DNA from: Phyto melanocephala
Taxonomy: Eukaryota > Arthropoda > Insecta > Diptera > Rhinophoridae
Direction of reading: 5' to 3'
DNA: 64,000 nucleotides
NCBI GenBank assembly: GCA_941918925.1
Contig: OW799233.1
Location: forward strand, 46,957,341 to 47,021,340
This document shows, in pieces, positions 1 through 9,699 of the stretch (positions are counted from its first letter, which is position 1; every line of letters starts with the position of its first letter). The notes beneath the pieces are model-generated. The model was given only the letters and a program-made list of their open reading frames with translations, had not been told where the DNA came from and made no database searches. The position numbers and the translations under genes were made by a program.

Positions 1-720
1 AACAACCGATATGAAAACAATCAATTACTCTAAGTCCACACATTCAAAAGAAATCAAACTTATTAAAACAAAATTTTAACAAAAAAAAAAAAAAAGGAGA
101 ATCAAAAACAAAAATGATAGTACAAACTGATTATAGAAAAGGAAAAGAGTCAAACGAGGCTTAAACCGACTACTACCAGAATAACTTCTCAAGCTCGAAC
201 CCAAGACCTGAAAATTCCTACTACATTAAATGTCTACCAGGAATTGTTTATCATATTTACAATAAACAATTGAGTCCACGGTTACAATTAATGTAAAAAA
301 AAACTTCAAAATTAAAATAAAACCAACAAAAAAAAATAAATAAAAAAAAATTTGCTTATCTGTGTAAAGAATCACCACACACAGAAGATTCAAAAGGCTC
401 TCAGTATCTAGGTCTAGTTGCACGATAAAAGTTTGAAAATTAACGATAGCTGAGGCCCCACGTTGGGCGCCATTATCTCTGTAACGATTCTTCGATTTGA
501 TGTTATATTTTGGGAACGATGCTACCTACTATTCCGGCTGTGCTCGTCGTTGGGGGTGTGTTGAATTCCCAAATAACATAATTAAGTTAGAAATATATGT
601 GAAACTGTTACAAAGATTCTTAACTTTAGGTAGCTATATATAAAAAAAAATGATCCACATTATACACATTAGTAAACTAAATAAAGAGGAGGGTTGTTGA
701 TTGAAATGATGTATAGCTGA
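1..720 (-). mobile_element. LTR retrotransposon end: leader, primer-binding site and part of an LTR
   Basis: Read on the reverse strand, an LTR-like sequence ends in GTTACA near 481, followed by a seven-base spacer and an 18-base tRNA-Lys-type primer-binding site at 455-472. Transcription would run leftward and out of the window, so positions below 455 would be the untranslated leader. The other LTR boundary cannot be fixed: no second LTR copy is in view and AT-rich DNA follows. No gag or pol reading frame is visible in the first 450 bases; the short open frame at 226-423 is hydrophobic low-complexity sequence and is not called. The identification rests mainly on the primer-binding site. Confidence 0.5.
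455..472 (-). other. tRNA-Lys-type primer-binding site
   Basis: The reverse strand reads TGGCGCCCAACGTGGGGC, the 18-base complement of the 3' end of tRNA-Lys(1,2) used as minus-strand primer by several retroelement lineages, including Osvaldo/Ulysses-type insect elements. It sits seven bases after an LTR-like ACA end, the expected geometry. Confidence 0.75.
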
Positions 721-1049
721 AGATGGAATTCGCCACACTTTTCCCTTTGCCCACCCTCCATGCTGACCAAAATTGAATTGTTGACTGTCAGCCCAAAAAT
801 TAAAAGAAACAAAAAAAAAATTTATCTAATTTCCTCCATACCTCTCTACTTCACCTTTTGTAATTCGATTTTAAAATTCAAACTCTCATATTATAAAAAT
901 TAATAAAAAAAATTCATGGAATATTTATTTATTTACAAAATTTAAAATCTATATATTTATATAACAAAATTCAAATATTGTAATTAAAAAATGTTTTCAA
1001 TAAGAATTAGTCACCATTGGTATGTGATTAAAGGGTCAACATTTATATA

Positions 1050-1088
<39 letters not shown>

Positions 1089-1286
1089 GCAATATGGTAA
1101 TGTTTATTTATTTGTTATTAGGAATATCTGATCGTTTTGATGAGTTTTTAAATAAACGTAATATGATTTAAATTCAAAATTGTTTATGCCTTAAATACAT
1201 CTTCGAAAGTCAAAATTAAAATTCATGACAACACTGGTTGCCACCAAAAAAATTTAATTTTGAATAATGATGAAAACTTAGATATA

Positions 1287-1525
1287 CGGCCATGTCATGG
1301 AAATCGAAATCACGTGAAATTGAAATCGATCAAATTTTGAAACCTCTCCCGTATCCAAAGTTCATAAAAATATTTTCTTTAATATACCTCATACTTTGAA
1401 GACCACTTTCCTTTACTTAAACTACTTTTGAAAGCAGGAAAAGCTGCGTCCACTTTTACAAAAATTCAATTGAAAATATTCGTCGATTTCAATATCACAT
1501 GATTTCGATTTTCATGACATGGCCG
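1287..1525. mobile_element. MITE with 43-bp terminal inverted repeats
   Basis: Left end 1287-1329 and right end 1483-1525 are inverted repeats with about 39 of 43 matches, beginning CGGCCATGTCATG. The sequence ATA flanks both sides (1284-1286 and 1526-1528), consistent with a short target duplication. The interior is about 150 bases without a reading frame, so it is non-autonomous. The superfamily is not assignable with certainty; the GGCC-type start resembles the elements at 18309 and 39895. Confidence 0.8.
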
Positions 1526-1528
1526 ATA

Positions 1529-3056
1529 ACTAGTTATCATATTACGAATTAATTTTAAATAAATTCTAAATTTAAATAATATTTAGTATGATTGTCAAAT
1601 TATATATATAAAACAAAATTACGAAAAGAAATCACTTACAATTTTTTATTAAATGTCCAACGTAGTCAGCAGGCGCCAGTGACAGTAATCCGTTGTGAAT
1701 TTATTTTAATTTGACTCAACCATTAACAATTAAAAATTTAAAAAAAAAATATATATATATTTATTATAAATCCTAATTTTTTTTTGTATTGTAATTATTG
1801 TTCTGAGTGTATGGGGTGTGACTGTGCAGTCTATGTAAACTTGTGTGGATTATATTATCAATGAGAACACTAGTTTTAGTTCATAACATAATCTACACAA
1901 ATTAAAGTGTATCCGTTAGCAGGACCTATTGTATTTCATGTCTGTTTGTAGGGTGTATTTATATTGTTATTTTTTTAATTATATTAAGTTAAAAAAAATA
2001 TTATATATCTAATTGACCAACTGGTGATTTACAAACAGATTCAACAATAAAAAAAACTATAAGAAACCGAAAATAAAGTAAAAAAAAAATATTACACAAA
2101 TTAAATGAGAAGTAAAAAAAATTAACTAAAATTACGTTATAAATTCAAATAAAAAAAAAAAATAAAAGACCACGGAGGAAATGTGTACGAGTATGAATAT
2201 GCGAAAGAGTCAAATCAATTAATAATGAAAATCCAACAATTTTAAATTAAAGTTAATTAAAATTCAGTTCTAGACGACGATCGTTCAGATTCAATCTAGA
2301 TAAATATACTTGCAAACTGGCTTCCAAACTCTGGTTTCCAAACAGAAATTGTCACCAAAATTATGCCAAATACACATTTAGTCTAGGCAATTGCGCCCTA
2401 GAGTTTAATTGTCCAATATTCCTAAACAAAATAAAAACTTTAATACAAAACCATATACCATAAACTAACTATTAGAAATTTCCTTACCAAGAATCCAAAA
2501 CAGCTTTAACACTCTCATAAATTAAGTCTAATCTTCCTAAATAAAACACTATATCTATTGATGCACCAAAATCGAGAACTGCTGTTTCTGTTTCCTATAT
2601 TTCTTATATTCTCTTTTCCAAATTTTTATATTATTTTCCTTTTCTTTCGACCGTTCAATCAAAATTAAATTTTCTGATTAAAAAAAATTTTAAAAATTTT
2701 CATATGTATGTATATATGAAGTAACAAAAGCAATGCTTACTCAAAAAAAAATTAAACTGAGAAATTAAATTAAAGAAATTCTACAATATATTATATTTCT
2801 GTACATTCAATGAAAAGGATCTTTGAAGTCAACATAAAAAATTTAACAGAAATTTAACAGAAAAAAAAAAGAAGAAAAGCGCCATCACAGAATTGAAAAT
2901 TCAAAACAAGGCAAGACACCTGTAAACTTATTTTTTATGTAAATTACAATTCCTTTTCAAGTTAATTTGTGCAATTATTACTTTAGTAGATAAAAGGTAA
3001 CCGATTTTACCCTTTTTCCTTTTAAGTACGAATTTTCTCAAATCCCTTCTTAGTAG
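1529..3056. other. AT-rich stretch, no gene seen
   Basis: Homopolymeric A and T runs and short AT dinucleotide patches. No open frame with recognisable content and no clear inverted or tandem repeat was seen. Confidence 0.6.
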
Positions 3057-3058
3057 AA

Positions 3059-3382
3059 TTATATATCAAAAGAGAACGCAATGTCTCTAGCTCTTATTGC
3101 CTTTGAGCTGTCCACGAAGAGGCGCCAATCGCTAGGAAGATACTTGGATAGCCCCATTTCCTGCATAAGACCATTTACATTATTACAAAACACCATATTG
3201 TCTTTTTTAGTAAAAAATTTTAAAAAAGCTTTATTCCTAGTGTGGTTATAAGTTATTTTTGTTCCACGTTCTAAAAAATTCTTATCATTCAACCTCGAAG
3301 CTAACATTTCAGACGCTTCTTTTGATATGGCCAAATCTCGAAGCAAATAACTTCCGATATGCAATTGAATAATATTACACAA
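3059..3382 (-). pseudogene. Coding fossil of an unnamed repeat-associated protein family
   Basis: A 107-codon open frame has protein-like composition, unlike its surroundings. Features are a segment with basic residues and aromatics (HTRNKAFLKFFTKK), then FCNNVNGLMQEMG and the ending DWRLFVDSSK. This wording resembles a widespread, uncharacterised family found in many copies in arthropod and cnidarian genomes, in which the DSSK motif is normally followed by more protein; here the frame ends 14 residues later, so it looks truncated. No function can be stated. The family link is from memory and uncertain. The frame lies just beside a helentron-like end (3438-3490) and may be cargo or a neighbouring repeat. 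Confidence 0.35.
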
Positions 3383-3437
3383 ATAAAATTCCCGCTAATC
3401 AGCTAGCAATTACACAAAAAATAATATTTTCGGAAAA

Positions 3438-3490
3438 AACGGAATGAATAACTGATATATACCCTCCTCACTTACAGTGGAGGGTATAAA
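3438..3490 (-). mobile_element. Terminal fragment of a helentron-like (DINE-1 type) element
   Basis: CGGAATGAATAACTGATAT leads into a hairpin with 10-bp arms (3458-3467 and 3479-3488, TATACCCTCC / GGAGGGTATA). This is the arrangement at the 5' ends of the full copies at 43231, 52524 and 52818: CGGAATGAC followed by a TATACCC / GGGTATA hairpin. Only the terminus is recognisable. Confidence 0.5.
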
Positions 3491-3661
3491 AAAGCTATAT
3501 CATGAAAACTATAGCTGATAGAGACAAACTGATTACAGATTTGAATTTAGCGCATCCAAATTAACTAGAATCAGTTGATCAATTCAAAGAAGCAAAAATC
3601 TTTTTTTAATTTTGTCGGGCTGTGTAATGAATTAGTCAGTCATTCACGTTACTCTTTTATA

Positions 3662-4831
3662 CAGGGTGGCTCAGAAAGACCGAAGTGGTGCGAATTCCTT
3701 ATAACTTTTTATTTAAGACATATTTTTTTAATTTTTTGTTTTTTAAATACAGTAAATTTATAGGGAATATTTTTCGATTAGTTATTAATAATGATATCCC
3801 GCAAGTGGTGGCCATTTTCTGCTTCGCAAAAATGTGCTCTTTCCAACACATTTTCCATGACCTTTCGCAACACTTCCCGTGTTATGTTGTTAATTTCGTC
3901 TCGAATATTGGTTTTGAATTTCTCAATAGTCCTAGGCTTATTAACATAAACTTTCCCTTTTAAATAACCCCAAAGGAAACAGTCTGGAGCGGTTCAATCC
4001 GGGGAACGCGGAGGCCAATTAAAATTGCTTCTACGCGAAATTATTCTTTCACCAAAAATGTCGCCATTGTGGCCCTTGCAGTGTGCGCTGTGGATCCATC
4101 CTGTTGGAACCATATTTGCGGATGGTTTTCCCTGGCTGGCCTTACGAAATCCAAAATGGTCCGATATCGATCACCATTGATGGAAATGGCGACACCTCGT
4201 TCATTTTCAAAAAATATGGGCTAATGATCCTTTCTGAAGAAACACCGCACCAAACAGTACACTTAAATGGGTGTAATTGTCGTTGATGAAGTACTCTCGG
4301 GTTTTCCGTTGCCCATATCCTACAGTTTTGCTTGTTAACAAACCCATTTAATTGGAAATGGGCTTCGTCACTCATAACTAAGTTATGAATAAAATTAGGA
4401 TTCTCTTGTGTTTTTGCTGGAAATAAATTGCATAGTCAAGTCGTTGCTGGTAATCTGTCGGTTTCAATTTTTGGTCAAGTTGAATTTTGTATGGAAACAT
4501 TTTTATGGTATGCAAAATTCGCTGCAGTTACCCTCTTGAGATGCCAAGTTGTGTCGAACGTCTCCTGGTTGATGTTTCTGGATCCTCCCGAATACTCTCC
4601 TATACCACTTGCATATTGTCAAACGTGTATGATGGTATGCACGCTGAGTCAACACAATCAACCGTTGATTTGAAAAGTAAATTTCAACGATTTGGGCACG
4701 TTGTTCAGTTTTGTATTGCTCCATTATAAATTGTCCAAGTCTTCTTTACAAAATACTGAAAAGAAAAGAAAAAAATATAATAAAAAAATTATAAGGAATT
4801 CACACCACTTCGGTCTTTCTGAGCCACCCTG
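3662..4831 (-). mobile_element. Tc1/mariner-superfamily transposon with 43-bp inverted ends
   Basis: Left end 3662-3704 and right end 4789-4831 are inverted repeats matching at 42 of 43 positions, starting CAGGGTGGCTCAGAAAGACC. Both ends are flanked by TA, the target duplication of the superfamily. At 1,170 bp it is close to full mariner length, and the interior encodes a broken transposase on the reverse strand. The well-matched ends suggest either recent movement or a copy mobilised in trans. Confidence 0.9.
3779..4724 (-). pseudogene. Broken mariner-type transposase
   Basis: A DDE/D transposase of the IS630-Tc1-mariner superfamily would cut and paste the surrounding element. Reading 5' to 3' on the reverse strand: an N-terminal helix-turn-helix region (MEQYKTEQRAQIVEIYFSNQ, 4724 down to about 4510), then the first catalytic block SDEAHFQLNGFVNKQNCRIW followed by TVWCGV (4375-4142), then QQDGSTAHTARATM and a block reading WPPRSPDL-like in another frame (about 4110-3990), and a C-terminal tail to about 3779. 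The first catalytic aspartate (SDEAHF) and the second (QQDG) are still present, but at least two frame changes separate the blocks, so no active protein is made. It belongs to the same general transposase type as the fossil at 62850-63420. Confidence 0.85.
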
Positions 4832-4954
4832 TATATAGAGAAGATGTAAAGGATTTTCCAATGAGGACTTTGCAACTTTTGTTTTAAATGAAATCCAAAT
4901 TATTTGAGATATTTCCAAAACTTTATGGTCGATATAAAATACAATCAAAACATT

Positions 4955-5075
4955 TGTGAACCTCTATCGTGCTTTCAACAGACGGACAGACGGACGGACA
5001 TAGCTAGATCGTCACCAAATCAAACCCCGATTCAGAATATATATACTTTATGGGGTCTAAAATGGATATTGCGCC
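4955..5075 (-). mobile_element. Internal fragment of helentron-like family A
   Basis: The stretch with CTATCGTGCTTTCAACAGAC, then the GACGGACA runs, GCTAGATCGTC and TATATATACTTTATGGGGTC is nearly identical to the part of the full copy A2 at about 52347-52452. At about 5070 it switches abruptly to an unrelated GC-rich stretch, so the element's outer end is missing. Confidence 0.8.
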
Positions 5076-5169
5076 AGCGCGGACACCTCGGCAGCGGCCG
5101 ATTCGTAGGACAAAATTTTCGTTGACTCAGTCCCATAAAACCGATGTATGAAGATACGAAAGACTTAAG

Positions 5170-6285
5170 TAACGAACTTTTTTGTTTGTGTTTTATTGTT
5201 GTATATTTTGATAAAATTCAGCCACCAAAAAACAAAACAAATAAAACATAAATTATTTGCTTACATTCAATAAACATAAATCAGTACAACGATTTGAATA
5301 AATAACTGCAGAGCATTTTTCTCTGGCAATGTTCTCCACTGCAAAAGTGGTTAAAATCTAGAAATGCATTTTTCTTCAACCTTTAATTCTACTTTTTCTT
5401 ATAGACATATTTATCTTACTCATAAAAATATATCAAGCAACTTCGACATCAGGTGTTTAAAACTTTGATGAGTTTTTAAACAGGAGCACTCGTCTACTGT
5501 AAGCTTAAAACACTATTCATTTAACCACATTCATCATAAAAGTAAACTCAACAACCTGGTAGAGTCAACTGTTGTTAATGTAACAAAAAAATAGTAAAAA
5601 AATGTTTTTATTAGTTCATCGAAATTGTTGTCATGTTTACTTTGGTTTTTTTTTTAAACCTCATAAAAATTACAATGTTAACGTTAATGATATAGACATG
5701 AAATTAAAACTACACTAAGGACTCTTGCCATAAGCTTCAGGTATACGAACAAAACTGCAAGATTTTGTTTGTTTTTTTTTTTTTGTTAACAAACAGTGAT
5801 ATTGTTGCGTTTTTGCTTCTTTATTTTTATTGTTTGATTTTTATGAAGTCTTGTATTATTGTTTCATTAGGAAAAAGAAACTTCAATACATTTTAATTGA
5901 TGAATAAAAAACCGACGAAATCAAACTGGGAAATATTTTATTCAGCCTTTAACAGGTTGCTGTTGTTAACATTTTTTTCTAAATGTATTTATAAATAATA
6001 ACAAACAAAAAGTATTGGGATATATTGAGGCAGGCGCCTAAGACCTAGCAGTTTCTAGTGTTGCTGCCGATTTCATTACATTATCCTCTGGTGTATAACA
6101 ATACTTGTTACAACATAAATTAAATAATATAAAAAAATTTAAATTTTACAAAGACTTTGAGGCAAATCAAATTAAATTATAAAACTAATATCAAAAAATT
6201 TCTTTTAAATATTAAACGATTTAAATATCTGAATATTTTTGGTGAATAGGAAATTTACAAAAAAAATTTTGCTTATAGTAATAAA
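5170..6285. other. No gene seen
   Basis: AT-rich DNA with homopolymer runs. One copy of the CTTAAGTCTTT motif lies at its left edge (5159-5169, reverse strand). No coding sequence or repeat structure was recognised. Confidence 0.55.
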
Positions 6286-6287
6286 TA

Positions 6288-6541
6288 TATCTGTGGCTTG
6301 GAGCTAAAAGGGCCGATGTCAAAATATTTACTTTTGAAAAAAATTGTAATTGAACTTTAACTTTTAGAGGTGCTTTCATAGTGACATTGGCTAGCATTTT
6401 ATTTATGAAACTGTTCTGGGTTTAGTATGACTTTAGCTGTTTTACCATAATGAAATAGAACAAGAAAATAAATCGAATGCAATGATTAACTCAAAAGAAC
6501 AAAAAAGTGACATTGGTCCTTTTAGCTCCAAGCCACAGATA
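6288..6541. mobile_element. MITE with about 38-bp terminal inverted repeats
   Basis: Left end TATCTGTGGCTTGGAGCTAA from 6288 and right end TTAGCTCCAAGCCACAGATA to 6541 are inverted repeats that continue inward with a few mismatches to a TGTCA/TGACA block. The 254-bp unit has no coding capacity. I could not identify a convincing target duplication, so the class is open. Confidence 0.7.
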
Positions 6542-6704
6542 CAATATAAATTCACAAATATGTATATAGAGAGAAAATTTGCTGCTAAAACTTTTAAAAT
6601 TACAGATAATAAAGCCCAATTATTTATTATTACAGAGATTTCATGTAATAGATCTATCGGTAAGCTACATGCTTTCGTTGCCGATTTCAATTTGTTTGTG
6701 ATTT

Positions 6705-6720
6705 CTAAGATTGTTTGTTA
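6705..6720. repeat. Target-site duplication, LINE insertion (left copy)
   Basis: CTAAGATTGTTTGTTA occurs here and, without mismatch, at 7323-7338. The two copies exactly bracket the 5'-truncated LINE between them. Confidence 0.92.
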
Positions 6721-7322
6721 GGTTAGGTTAGGTTGAAAAGGAGGGGTATAAAAGCCCATTCCAAGTTCAGCATAGTGTATCCACTGTAAAATTTTCGCGC
6801 CTAATATGCCCAAACGCAGGACAATGACAGAGGTAGTGTACCAGAGTCTCATCCTCTTCCTCGCATGCTCTACATGTTGTCTCCTCAGATAATCTCATGC
6901 GAGCTAGATGAGTTCTCAACTCCGTATGACCTGTAATTACACCGGTTAATTTCCTAAGTGTAGGTCTACTTAGTCTCAGAATCTCCTTTGATTTCCCAAG
7001 ATTTGGGTCACCCCATAGTGTTCTTGTCACCTTACCGACATCAGTGCTTTGCCATTTTCTGACATGTTCCTTCATTGCCCAACGTTTAAGTTCATCCTTA
7101 AATCGTTTAAGGGGTTTGGCGTTCTTCAAAGTTATAGTACTCAGAAGAGCTCCCATTTTGGATAATTTGTCGGCTTTCTCGTTTCCGAGTAGCCCGTGAT
7201 GGCTTGGTATCCATATTATCTCCAGATGTTCACAATTTGCATATGATTTTATCTCACTCTTGCATTGTAAACCGTTCCGGGATTTAACTTTCTCCTTTCT
7301 CAATGTCTTAATCACTGATTGG
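6721..7322 (-). mobile_element. 5'-truncated non-LTR retrotransposon (RNase H-bearing, I/R1/LOA-like)
   Basis: A 602-bp insertion bracketed by perfect 16-bp duplications (6705-6720 and 7323-7338). On the reverse strand it starts inside the RNase H coding region, runs through the C-terminal zinc-finger region, a short 3' untranslated region, and ends in a (CCTAA)n-type tail directly against the duplication. 5' truncation and a repeat tail are the hallmarks of target-primed reverse transcription. The perfect duplication indicates a fairly recent insertion. Confidence 0.92.
6767..7315 (-). CDS. LINE polyprotein C-terminus: RNase H end plus CCHC-type zinc finger (partial)
   Basis: The open frame of 182 codons carries the end of a ribonuclease H domain, with IIWIPSHHGLLGNEKADKLS at residues about 33-52; the histidines and NEKAD match the final RNase H motif (WVPGHxGxxGNExAD in most relatives). 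After a linker, residues about 145-172 give CRACEEEDETLVHYLCHCPA, a C-x2-C-x8-H-x4-C finger typical of the C-terminus of I/R1/LOA-type LINE proteins. No stop or frameshift interrupts it. It is a fragment only: reverse transcriptase and endonuclease regions are absent because of 5' truncation. The reported ATG is simply the first methionine in the fragment. The clade is not fixed. Confidence 0.88.
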   Translation of the reverse strand: MIKTLRKEKVKSRNGLQCKSEIKSYANCEHLEIIWIPSHHGLLGNEKADKLSKMGALLSTITLKNAKPLKRFKDELKRWAMKEHVRKWQSTDVGKVTRTLWGDPNLGKSKEILRLSRPTLRKLTGVITGHTELRTHLARMRLSEETTCRACEEEDETLVHYLCHCPAFGHIRRENFTVDTLC

Positions 7323-7338
7323 CTAAGATTGTTTGTTA
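7323..7338. repeat. Target-site duplication, LINE insertion (right copy)
   Basis: Identical to 6705-6720 over 16 bases; it marks the truncated 5' boundary of the LINE. Confidence 0.92.
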
Positions 7339-7520
7339 ATTTAGAAAATTCTTTAACCCTTGATGGCTCAATAATTATAAATATTCTAAATTATTTTTTT
7401 CGAGGTATAGAGCTTTAAAAAAATAATAAATTCATTGACATGAGAGAAATGTTGGACTATACTAGCAACCAAACTTCATATCGTTTAATGTTTAAAAAAA
7501 TTTTCTGGTATACGTCATCG

Positions 7521-7733
7521 GTGGGTGCCTCGGTGGACTAGTCAGTAGTGTACTGGACTGTTAGTTTGGTGGTTGCTGGTTCGATTCCCGCAAGAGACTC
7601 TCGACTGGTCTGCTTCTCTATTCTTGTTCTGTTATTTTGTTTATTTCTATATTAAGGCGTCACAAGGGACTGTAGTGGTCTCCGGGCGAGGGTGTGAGGG
7701 TAACTTTGCACCAGCCTTACCTACCTACCTACC
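7521..7733 (+). mobile_element. tRNA-derived SINE, copy 1
   Basis: The head GGGTGCCTCGGTGGACTAGT carries an A-box-like segment and is followed at 7578-7590 by GGTTCGATTCCCG, a consensus B box of an RNA polymerase III internal promoter. A body with a pyrimidine-rich middle follows, and the unit ends in a CCTAC-type repeat tail at about 7713-7733. The same head occurs at 20929, so this is a dispersed family rather than a tRNA gene. It depends on a LINE partner for movement. Confidence 0.85.
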
Positions 7734-7734
7734 A

Positions 7735-9130
7735 TTTTTCGTCCGTTCCTGCGACTTATAAACGCTATTAATTTTTGCTTTATGTTTATTTTTGAGCATA
7801 CCCGGTTTTTTATCAATTATTTGTTGAATGTTTACTTCTGAATGACAATCGTTTATAATTTAATAGCAGAGATCATATATTTGAAGTCTCTAAAAGAAGT
7901 CCAAAGATGTAAAACTACACAATCAACTTGACCAATTTGCAGATTCATTTCTTGAGATAAGTTCTTAACCAAATATTTGGTTCAACAAAGTAATGACATC
8001 AGTTGCTATAAGGCGTGTTGTGCCGTCTTGTTAAAATTATTTCTCCCCCAAATGATTTTCAATGTTATAAGCAGTTAAAAGTCATTATGAAAAATTTAGC
8101 GGAGTAGTCCGCTATTCACGGTAATCGCTTTCGAATTTAAACAAAAATAGACCTTCGGCATGTAAACCGCCTCAAACAGTGATTTTTTTCGGAATGTTAT
8201 GGAGTCATGAAGACTGTGCTCTCTCCAGCAACTAAATTTCTGATTTTTTTATTCGTTAAGCCAAAAATTGGTCTGACTGCTGAAAATGATTTGATGGTAA
8301 AAAATTTGATTTATATTAAATATGGATGTGCACCCAGATCTTTTCTTAAAAAATTTTCAAGTAGTGGAAGTTTTGAGTTGAAGAGTAGCAGCGGATTGAT
8401 TGGTGTTTACAACGGCAATAGTTTCATCTGCACGGATGGTATGTGCTCGATTTGGATGAATATGAAGTTGAATAAATAAATAAATTAAATAAATATTATC
8501 CAAAAGAGTAACTACTTATTATAATGAAAAGCCTCATATTGTTGCAAAAGTATTACCTGCTTAGCTGATCGATAATGGACAGCGTGAACGTGTACCCTGT
8601 TGTATAAATTTGGCGAATTTTAGAAAAAAAAATTCTGTGGTGATTTGCTAAATATTAGTGACTCATATCACAAATTGTTTGTATAATCATTAAGCTCTTT
8701 GTTACTGTATCCTAAGTAAATTATAATTTTAAAGATTGGCTCGATTCTTGTTAAAATTTTTTGTGCTCACCATTTGGAGTTACCTTTATGGCACCATAGC
8801 AACCCCTTATTAACCGTTTGTCAAATTGTTTTGTCCTCCAAGTTGCTAATTTAGAACCCCTAATAAGTATTTTTCAAAGTTATATGACTAATAGCTTTTG
8901 ATAATTTATAGAAAATGTTGTAGCTCTTTATTGTTGCGAAAATTTTAGTTTGAGTTCTTAACTTTAGTCCTTAAATTTCTATGCTACCCTTAAACTTCAA
9001 CTGACCGCTAGATTTGTTAGAGTCGCCTAGAGTTAAGCCATCATTATTTTGCTGGTTATAATCTTAAGTCAAACGAACGGAATATTACATCCATTAAGTT
9101 AATTCTATAACTATTGTGTAAATAGAAGAC
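7735..9130. other. No recognised gene
   Basis: Mixed AT-rich sequence. A 90-codon open frame at 8207-8479 (+) has moderately protein-like composition (lysine- and serine-rich), but no motif I recognise and no codon evidence in its favour; I leave it uncalled. The sequence at 8040-8480 may be an old transposon remnant. Confidence 0.4.
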
Positions 9131-9138
9131 AAATATAG

Positions 9139-9690
9139 GAATTAACTGAAACCATCAGGAGTGAAATTATAATTATTATTGCCAAGGAGTACAATATACC
9201 TAGACAAACCGTTTATTATCAAATAAATAAATGTAAAGAAATAGAATCTGTCACTATTTGCATCGAGCAGGAAGAAAACGTAAAACAACGCCAGTGGAAG
9301 ATCGACAAATTATTAGAAAATGTAAATCTAATCCAGGTTTATAATGCTGCGTTGTAATAGAATTTGCGCTGTGATAGTCATTTAAGCGAAAGACCACTTC
9401 GACGACGTCTAAAAGAAGCCAACATTAAAACATATGTAGCAAGATCAATTGCATGTATGGCCCCAAGGTGCCATATTAAAAGGAGGTGTCATGGAGGTGG
9501 CACAGTCATGTTCTGGAGCTGTAAAGCATATAAAGGCCTGGGATTCTTGGGAGTCTTGGTTCCCATCGACGGTTCGATGAATCAAAACCAATATTTGAAA
9601 ATTTTGCATAAAAACTCATTTTCTTCTGGCGATAGGTAGACTGGGCCGTCATTTATTTTCCAACAGGACAGGACAAAACGAAATTAAATC
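9139..9690 (+). pseudogene. Tc1-like transposase fossil with internal deletion
   Basis: Tc1-family transposase remnants lie in several frames. At 9139-9240 a helix-turn-helix segment reads LTETIRSEIIIIIAKEYNIP RQTVYY in part; at about 9267-9340 another frame gives a GRKRKTTPVEDRQIIRK block, the linker between paired DNA-binding subdomains; from about 9364 an open frame gives HLSERPLRRRLKEANIKTYV and then jumps to HGGGTVMFW, the conserved core region. About 80 residues normally found between the last two, including the first catalytic aspartate, are missing. After 9639 the frame breaks near what would be the second aspartate. No intact inverted ends were found; CAGCAGGTCAAAATAATT at 9712 resembles a Tc1-type end but points the wrong way. 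Confidence 0.8.
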
Positions 9691-9699
9691 AATCAAATA

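Noticed and set aside
226..423. 65-codon reverse-strand frame next to the primer-binding site
   Set aside because: Hydrophobic low-complexity translation of A/T runs within the retroelement leader; no gag motif.
1666..1690. GGCGCCA near 1671 as a second primer-binding site
   Set aside because: Only seven bases match the tRNA CCA-end pattern; the following bases do not complement a tRNA I know and no LTR-like end adjoins it.
6716..6736. TTAGG repeats as insect telomeric sequence
   Set aside because: Flies lack TTAGG telomeres, and the repeats lie exactly at the LINE 3' end beside its target duplication, so they are the element's tail.
7521..7600. tRNA gene
   Set aside because: A and B boxes are present but the cloverleaf does not close, a second near copy exists at 20929, and the unit has a tail; it is a SINE.
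8207..8479. 90-codon open frame as a gene
   Set aside because: No recognisable motif and no supporting context; ATG and stop alone are not enough in this composition.
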